DNA from: Margaritifera margaritifera
Taxonomy: Eukaryota > Mollusca > Bivalvia > Unionida > Margaritiferidae
Reading direction: 5' to 3'
Assembly (NCBI GenBank): GCA_029931535.1
Contig: JAQPZY010001142.1
Span: forward strand, 512,501 to 576,500
DNA length: 64,000 bases
Notes under the pieces: model-generated
Database searches by the model: none
Told to the model about the DNA's origin: nothing
What the model saw: the letters and a program-made list of their open reading frames with translations, nothing else
Program-made: the position numbers and the translations under genes
Part shown: one piece after another, positions 59,434-64,000 of the stretch
Position numbering within the stretch: the first letter of the stretch is position 1
Layout of the letters: every line of letters starts with the position of its first letter

Positions 59434-59789
59434 ATGGATAACGAATAGGACGATAAAGAGGCTGCAAAACTGATAGAAGCAGCCGCACTAAAAACTTTAA
59501 CGGCAAAGGAAATAGACGTCTACGTAGCAGAGCTACTGGGTAAAAATATATGAAATAGAGGCACTCGTTGACGAACTTTCCGGTAAACAGATACAAGCTC
59601 ACAAGCGCCGGCACACGCCTTCCTGGAACTTGAACAAGCACTCTTGAGCTTAGCTGGGGCAACAACAAAAAAACCTTTAGCGTAGCGCACGTGCGAAAGT
59701 GCCTGTTGTCTGTCCCACCAACTCCTGTTGCGGCAGAGCCGCCCAGGAATACGGGCTGGAGGCCATCACTCTGCACAATCACTCTACAT
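59434..59789 (+). pseudogene. Island gene 2, broken, unassigned
   Basis: ATG at 59434 is followed by TAG three codons later (59446), after which the frame stays open to TGA at 59551 and reads as an acidic, helix-prone segment (KEAAKLIEAAALKTLTAKEI). Coding-like sequence seems to go on in another frame to 59645 and in a third to about 59789, the last with a proline-rich VPPTPVAAEPPRNTG. Three frame changes in 350 bp indicate a dead gene. A 137-codon frame lies on the opposite strand (59432-59845), but its Leu/Arg/Val-rich composition fits a shadow. Function unknown. Confidence 0.35.
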
Positions 59790-60826
59790 AGCCTGATTGG
59801 CCGCAGAACGGAAGGTGCAGTGGACGAAGCAACCTTTACCCCCAACCATATTAGTCCTTACAGCACTATTATCTTTGAGGAAGTCTTTTTCTACACCGTG
59901 TCGCAGATTGAGGGCATCTTTGATTTCATCCAAAAGTGCTTTTCTTTCTGGCGTTTCGGTAAAAGACGCCAGCATATATTGACAGCAACTTCGTGTTCTT
60001 TATAGACTCCCTCGCCATTAATTGTAGGGTCTTTTCCCACTGCTGGTGTCTCGACTGCCGTTCGGCATAGATGTGGTTTGGAATGCCCTCGATCGTCACC
60101 GACACCTTGTTAATAAAGGAGTTGTAGACATTTTCTGTATCACACTCAAATGAAACACTCCTTGCCGCATCCTCAAAGAATAAAACTATCGCCTTCATGA
60201 TTTTTGCCGGCGTGTTGGGGTTGACGTTCCACGTATCGTCGCTCTAATTCACCACCATCCTGTGATAATGCATGTACTACTGCCTGATCATGCGTGTAAG
60301 TTCTGCATGGGTCACAATGTCCTACTCCACATATACCGCTGGTGGTGAAACGTACCCCATTATTAGTGCTCTGGATTGCCCTGTCGTAGTGTTAAACATC
60401 AGCTCTAAGGTGAGGTGGTCGGAAAGGCCCGACTGGTAGTATGACATGTGATCATTTAGCAACTCGAAGTCGAGCGGTACAAAGAAGCGGTTCCAAAATG
60501 CGGCAGCGATAGACGGATCAGGATGGCAGCATTAGTCCGCTCTTTTTCCGTCAACCAGGGATCCTTGTAGACGCCCCAAACATCGGCATCGTCAATGCAG
60601 ACCAATTCGTTTCCGTCAAGTTTTACAATGATTTTTTGTGACGATAGAGCGGCACAGGATTTTACAATTGTACGTTTGGCGCTTGGCATTTGGCGCTGGT
60701 GATCCGCCGCTCAAAGAAATTGTGAATGCCAGAATGGAGGTGCCGGGCACAATGACATCGTTGCTAGTGAGATTTGCAAATCTGACAATAAGCTGCTGGT
60801 TTTGGTCTATGTGCTCGGGTTTTTAG
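59784..60826 (-). pseudogene. Island gene 3, capsid-like, broken
   Basis: Minus-strand codons run from about 60826 to 59784 in at least four frame pieces: about 60826-60690, 60689-60456, 60198-59926 and 59975-59784. The pieces read as soluble beta-rich protein, e.g. RFANLTSNDVIVPGTS, KIIVKLDGNELV, DVWGVYKDPWLTEKERTNA and VSVTIEGIPNHIYAE. From memory, these resemble a major structural protein family met repeatedly in virus-like islands of cnidarian and mollusc assemblies; I could not test this. Between 60455 and 60199 stops break every frame I read. The last piece (from MLASFTETPERKALLDEI) may be a separate short gene. It converges with island gene 2. Confidence in coding origin is fair; in the capsid role, low. 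Confidence 0.45.
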
Positions 60827-61108
60827 TCACAATTACGGCGCTCCGGACTCCATTTACGCCAAGCGCGCAGCAGAGGGAACGGAATGGATCGAGTTTGTAT
60901 ATTAAGCATATTAATGTTCGGATCTCATTTCTTTAATACTGAGCTGATATGTTCACGTTTGACTATAGACCTCGATTAAAACCTACACGTTGACAGGAGA
61001 AAGCTGACCAAAGTGGAAGACGAAACGACCGCATTACAGATCTGGAGCTGGTACGCGAGGATCAACTAAAGATCGCCAACGATTCACGAGGGCACTTTGC
61101 GAGAATTT
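60827..61108. other. Island segment without a clear gene
   Basis: One plus-strand frame is open from about 61006 to 61386 but uses the antisense of a better minus-strand candidate. I see no firm call here. Confidence 0.3.
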
Positions 61109-61408
61109 TCAGCTCTGGACAGTATACTCATTGTTCAAAAACGGATGAAAATAAATGGCAGCAAGTTCCACCTCAATACAACCCACGACTAGTACTGTTT
61201 TGTCGGCATCGTGGTCTTCGGCTTCAGCTGATGCCTGCACTTTTTGCAGGGTGCTGGTTTGCGCTGCTAACACGTCTTGCGCAGGTGGGTCAAAGCCAAC
61301 CTCTTCATGCTTTGTTGGCTGCGGTTGTTGTGGTGTTCTTTGCACTTGTGCGGACGCTTGTGTGGGCATCCTTATCAAATTAATATTGACTTTGGTGCTT
61401 ATCGTCAT
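61109..61408 (-). CDS. Island gene 4, small unassigned protein
   Basis: An intact 99-codon ATG frame on the minus strand. The N-terminus is basic (MTISTKVNINLIRM), followed by a Gln/Pro/Thr-rich middle (TQASAQVQRTPQQPQP) and an acidic, hydrophobic C-terminus. The low-complexity middle suggests a linker or disordered tail. The plus-strand frame over the same bases (61155-61424) is Cys-rich in an irregular way and looks like the shadow. Its ATG overlaps the TGA of the upstream frame as ATGA, a compact viral or operon-like junction. Function unknown. Confidence 0.4.
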   Translation of the reverse strand: MTISTKVNINLIRMPTQASAQVQRTPQQPQPTKHEEVGFDPPAQDVLAAQTSTLQKVQASAEAEDHDADKTVLVVGCIEVELAAIYFHPFLNNEYTVQS

Positions 61409-61482
61409 GCCTTATCCGCCATAAGTTTGTTGTTATACCCCTCATAGGTGCCAACTTTAAGCTCCATGTCAGCTGCGATCAT
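61405..61482 (-). pseudogene. Island gene 5 end, overlaps gene 4
   Basis: A 25-codon stretch (starting MIAADMELKVGTYEG) ends in TGA overlapping the ATG of gene 4. Upstream of it lies a C run (61492-61499) that may have changed the frame, so this is probably the 3' end of a longer gene. Too short to assign. Confidence 0.25.
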
Positions 61483-61593
61483 GTAAAGGACGCCCCCCCC
61501 ACCCCACCCCCACCACCGTGCGTAATCTAGCTTGCTTCTGGCGTATCTGAGCAATTCCTAGTCGATACTGTTTTAAAGCGCCTTCCACCCTGT

Positions 61594-61917
61594 TTGGCCT
61601 TAAAGAGGACGTCGCGTCTGAGTGAGAATCTTTCTCACTTGGTAGTAAATACGGAACCGATAAAAGCTGTGCACCATGTCTGGCAGCCCTGCCCTTGCTG
61701 TTCCAACAGACAACATGTGGTCGCTAACGATGACGCCACAAACGGTGGTCGCGCACAAAACGGTAACGTTTACTTGAATTGCCAAGCCTTCATTTCGACG
61801 TATGCCGTTCAAGAGTACCAATTGTCCATAATATTATTCCACTCGACGAAAGGTAGCTATGTAACAAAAATCTGGTCCGGAACAAAATGCCATCCCGCAC
61901 ATACTAATCGAGGTTGA
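61594..61917. other. Two overlapping open frames, strand unclear
   Basis: A plus-strand frame (61594-61917, first usable codon TTG, 107 codons) and a minus-strand frame (61600-61821, 73 codons) share the same bases. Neither has a recognised motif. Given their place, one is probably a remnant of an island gene, but I cannot choose. Confidence 0.25.
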
Positions 61918-61937
61918 GCAACAGTTCATGGATCTGT

Positions 61938-61938
<1 letters not shown>

Positions 61939-62024
<86 letters not shown>
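61939..62024. repeat. (CT)n microsatellite
   Basis: About 43 CT units. It interrupts the island between two open-frame regions and creates Leu-Ser or Glu-Arg repeat peptides that are not genes. Confidence 0.97.
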
Positions 62025-62029
<5 letters not shown>

Positions 62030-62163
62030 GCTATAGTTAAAGACGCCTCTAGTGGGTATAGAACAGGTGATCCGTATTGTTCTTGTACCTGTGTAGTGCT
62101 TGGTAACAACAAATGTATGGTGAGAGCGGCCCCAGCGTTCAAGTTCCCGATGGCTAATATAAC

Positions 62164-62559
62164 ATGGATACACTCAAAAAGGTAAAACAGGCTGCCATTT
62201 GTGAAATGACTATGGACTACAACGCGGCAACCGAACGGGTCAGCATTACGTTCACTGACCCAGACTATATGTTCTTTCTGTGCAAGCTCGGATTCATCTT
62301 TGGATTCGAATCATCCGTGTTTTACGGAGCTGGCACGCACACGGCACCCAAAACCCCAGCGTTTATCAACGTCCCGCTGCTTTATTTCCACCTCGAACAA
62401 ATAAACTCATCTGGAAATATTGTTGATGGGAAAAAGACCACCCTGCTACAAGTTATTTGTGTGGGTGGTGAGTCAAATGGGGAGTCGCGAAATGTCTCCT
62501 ATGGAATGCCACGTTTTTGCGTGACGGCGGAATCTAGGAACTCTCGATACGCATCTTAG
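62164..62559 (+). CDS. Island gene 6, unassigned, maybe 3' part
   Basis: 131 codons from ATG to TAG, no break. The protein mixes aromatic and beta-prone stretches (VSITFTDPDYMFFLCKLGFI, then FINVPLLYFHLEQINSSG) and ends in a basic segment. It looks like the C-terminal portion of a beta-rich structural protein. Coding-like sequence upstream of the CT repeat could be its missing N-terminal side, so the ATG chosen may not be the original start. It is followed by 120 nt and then gene 7 on the same strand. By recall it fits a minor structural protein of a virus-like element; that is weak evidence. Confidence 0.4.
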   Translation: MDTLKKVKQAAICEMTMDYNAATERVSITFTDPDYMFFLCKLGFIFGFESSVFYGAGTHTAPKTPAFINVPLLYFHLEQINSSGNIVDGKKTTLLQVICVGGESNGESRNVSYGMPRFCVTAESRNSRYAS

Positions 62560-62661
62560 ACGAAGTCCAAAAAAGTACTAATACACTCTGAGTCTACCTG
62601 GTCACGCCTTCTTTTGTAGCAGCGCTCTAAGCACCTTCGGGCCATTGCACCTGTTTAAGCT

Positions 62662-63105
62662 GGTACCGCCTTAAAAGTCGTGTACATAACGGCCGATAGT
62701 ATCATTTCGGTTAGCGGAATTACCGCAATATATGGGTCTGGTTACTATCGCTGGGATTCAACACAAAACATTCAAACCGTTGGTGGTTTTACCCTAATCA
62801 ACAAAAACGACACTATCACCGTCGGTTTTTATTTCATTAACCTCCCTGGAAATTGTGGAGACGGAACGTGGGAAACCGCTTCTATCCGTGTAAACGGAGT
62901 CATACTGGCACATAATGGCAGCAGTAATCAGTCACTCGATAACGTCTCACACAAAGGCTTTACAACTAGCTTTGCGTCTATGTTTGCTGCTGCAATCGCC
63001 AAACGGTGTGAGGGCCTCAAAGTCAACGCACAAGCGTCGGGATTTTCAGGAACTCTAATCATCTTCGGCTTTCGCAATGAGAACTCGTGCTTTTACTTAG
63101 CTTAA
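62662..63105 (+). CDS. Island gene 7, beta-rich unassigned protein
   Basis: The frame is open from 62662 to TAA at 63103 (147 codons). There is no ATG near the 5' end; GTG at 62680 is the first non-standard start, so the true start may be lost. The protein is rich in Gly, Ser, Asn and aromatic residues with alternating hydrophobics (SGITAIYGSGYYRWDS; TITVGFYFINLPGNCGDG; ASIRVNGVILAHNGSSNQS) and ends FSGTLIIFGFRNENSCFYLA. That pattern fits an all-beta, secreted or surface trimeric head domain, such as a fibre knob or C1q-like fold; this is inference only. Gene 8 starts 9 nt after its stop. Confidence 0.45.
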   Translation, partial: GTALKVVYITADSIISVSGITAIYGSGYYRWDSTQNIQTVGGFTLINKNDTITVGFYFINLPGNCGDGTWETASIRVNGVILAHNGSSNQSLDNVSHKGFTTSFASMFAAAIAKRCEGLKVNAQASGFSGTLIIFGFRNENSCFYLA

Positions 63106-63114
63106 AATACTGCC

Positions 63115-63498
63115 ATGGGGGAGAGACCAGACATTGGCAAATAACACAAATCATTTGTGCAGCCTGCCGATTCTGAAATCGTCGAGGAAGGAGTATGTCA
63201 CCGGCAGAAAAAAAGCAGAGTTATATTCGAAAAAGACGCACTCTGCCGCATGACAGTAATCAGCCAGAAAAACAAACAGTCGGTGAACTTTCGAACAGAG
63301 CGCATGGTATTTGTGACTCTTGGTAAACGTGTTGGCGGGCGTGTTGAAGACCGTGTTATTTCCAGATCTAGTGCTATCAAGCTAACTGATGCCTTTTGTG
63401 ACATCACCGCCATCCTACCAGTACGCGACGGCAACAGGCTAGAGGTGCGTGTCCGCAGGACAGCTAAGCCCACCACACCCGATCTCCCGATTAATTAA
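63115..63498 (+). pseudogene. Island gene 8, one premature TAA
   Basis: ATG at 63115 is followed in frame by TAA at 63142-63144, then the same frame stays open to TAA at 63496. The part after the stop is a basic protein with many Arg and Lys (HRQKKSRVIFEKDALCRM; RVGGRVEDRVISRSSAI; VRVRRTAKPTTPDLP), which could bind nucleic acid, but no known motif is visible. The 9-nt gap to gene 7 and shared strand suggest a compact transcription unit. Confidence 0.45.
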
Positions 63499-63532
63499 AC
63501 TTTCATATCACGTTGCTTATAGAGAAATTATA

Positions 63533-64000
63533 ATGTCGCAATACCCAAAAATCCAAGACCAGCAAGAATTTCGCCTCTAAAAAAGATATATAGGGCTAAA
63601 ACCTCTTTACGGGCAGGCACTGAAACGTACAAGAGGCAGTTAGCATGGTGGATGGTGTTGACGGTACATTGACGGTTGTATCTATGGGCAGCGGTATGAC
63701 GGGAATTTGTGTTTTGCCAACAATTGTTGCGGCTTCGCTGGTCATACCCTTAGTGATAACAGCGGCGGTCTTTGGTATGGTGTCTGTAGCTTAGAGTTTT
63801 ATCAGACGGCGACTATCCATAAAAGCTAAAAAGCACTTCTTAGCCGAAGTAAAGCTCAACACAATCGTAGAGCACATATCTAGGGCACTGCACGACAACG
63901 CGATCTCCGAAGAAGAGTTCAAGCTTATCCTTGATGAATTCGAGAAATACACAACAATGAAAAATGAAATACGGACTGCGTCGCACAAGGAATACAATTC
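63533..64000 (+). pseudogene. Island gene 9, broken, runs off window
   Basis: ATG at 63533 opens MSQYPKIQDQQEFRL and meets TAA at 63578. Coding-like sequence moves to other frames, and from about 63645 one frame runs to the window edge with a single TAG at 63792-63794. That frame has a hydrophobic Gly/Ala-rich stretch (residues about 14-49 from 63645, e.g. LPTIVAASLVIPLVITAAVF), probably two membrane-spanning segments. Then comes a charged helical tail (KAKKHFLAEVKLNTIVEHIS, then ISEEEFKLILDEFEKY). I recall multi-copy proteins of this shape in cnidarian and mollusc genomes beside virus-like genes. One frameshift and two nonsense codons show decay. Its end lies outside the window. Confidence 0.5.

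Noticed and set aside
59432..59845. 137-codon minus-strand gene in the island
   Set aside because: The Leu/Arg/Val-rich, irregular composition and the better plus-strand candidate make it a likely antisense shadow.
61834..62185. Glu-Arg and Leu-Ser repeat proteins
   Set aside because: They arise from the (CT)n microsatellite read on either strand.
58649..64000. Firm call of a Polinton/Maverick element
   Set aside because: No polymerase B, integrase, protease, packaging ATPase or terminal inverted repeat is visible in the window, so only a virus-like island is claimed.

Overview
This is a eukaryotic, animal-type window: AT-rich, no bacterial gene density, no recognisable intact host gene, and filled with LINE relics, one LTR-retrotransposon family, SINE-like insertions, MITE-like elements, palindromes and many micro- and minisatellites. 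The mix suggests a marine invertebrate, most likely a lophotrochozoan such as a mollusc. That placement is an inference from repeat types and is not certain. Left third (1-22 kb): a diverged direct segmental duplication. Copy A lies at about 1030-2570 plus 15540-16740, copy B at about 17690-19970 plus 20731-21790. The 13 kb inside copy A holds a ~150-bp degenerate tandem array, a 212-bp duplication, three MITE-like copies and a deleted LTR element. Copy B carries a solo LTR (17977-18746), and copy A preserves the matching empty site. Middle (22-48 kb): mostly non-coding, with a degenerate ~590-bp tandem duplication, a six-copy 44-bp minisatellite, a (CTATA)n tract, paired palindromes, three LINE relics, a solo LTR with a perfect 4-bp target duplication, a second LTR inserted inside a LINE, and a decayed unassigned coding stretch on the minus strand. 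Centre-right (48975-54661): the best-supported object, a nearly full-length Ty3/gypsy-type retrotransposon with 735-bp LTRs in which I saw one difference. It has a tRNA-Pro-type primer site and a polypurine tract. Its domain order is gag, protease, integrase, reverse transcriptase, RNase H. Integrase before reverse transcriptase is the Ty1/copia order on gypsy-type domains, the hallmark of Gmr1-like elements. This copy looks young but defective: a short gag, a frame change between protease and integrase, and one TAG between integrase and reverse transcriptase. It sits inside a 45-bp minisatellite whose alternating pattern continues on both sides. Right end (58.6-64 kb): base composition and gene density change sharply. 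At least seven compact, intronless, mostly broken open frames lie close together on both strands and run off the window. This looks like a decayed virus-like or large DNA-transposon-like island. No polymerase, integrase, protease or ATPase is visible inside the window, so its class is unproven.
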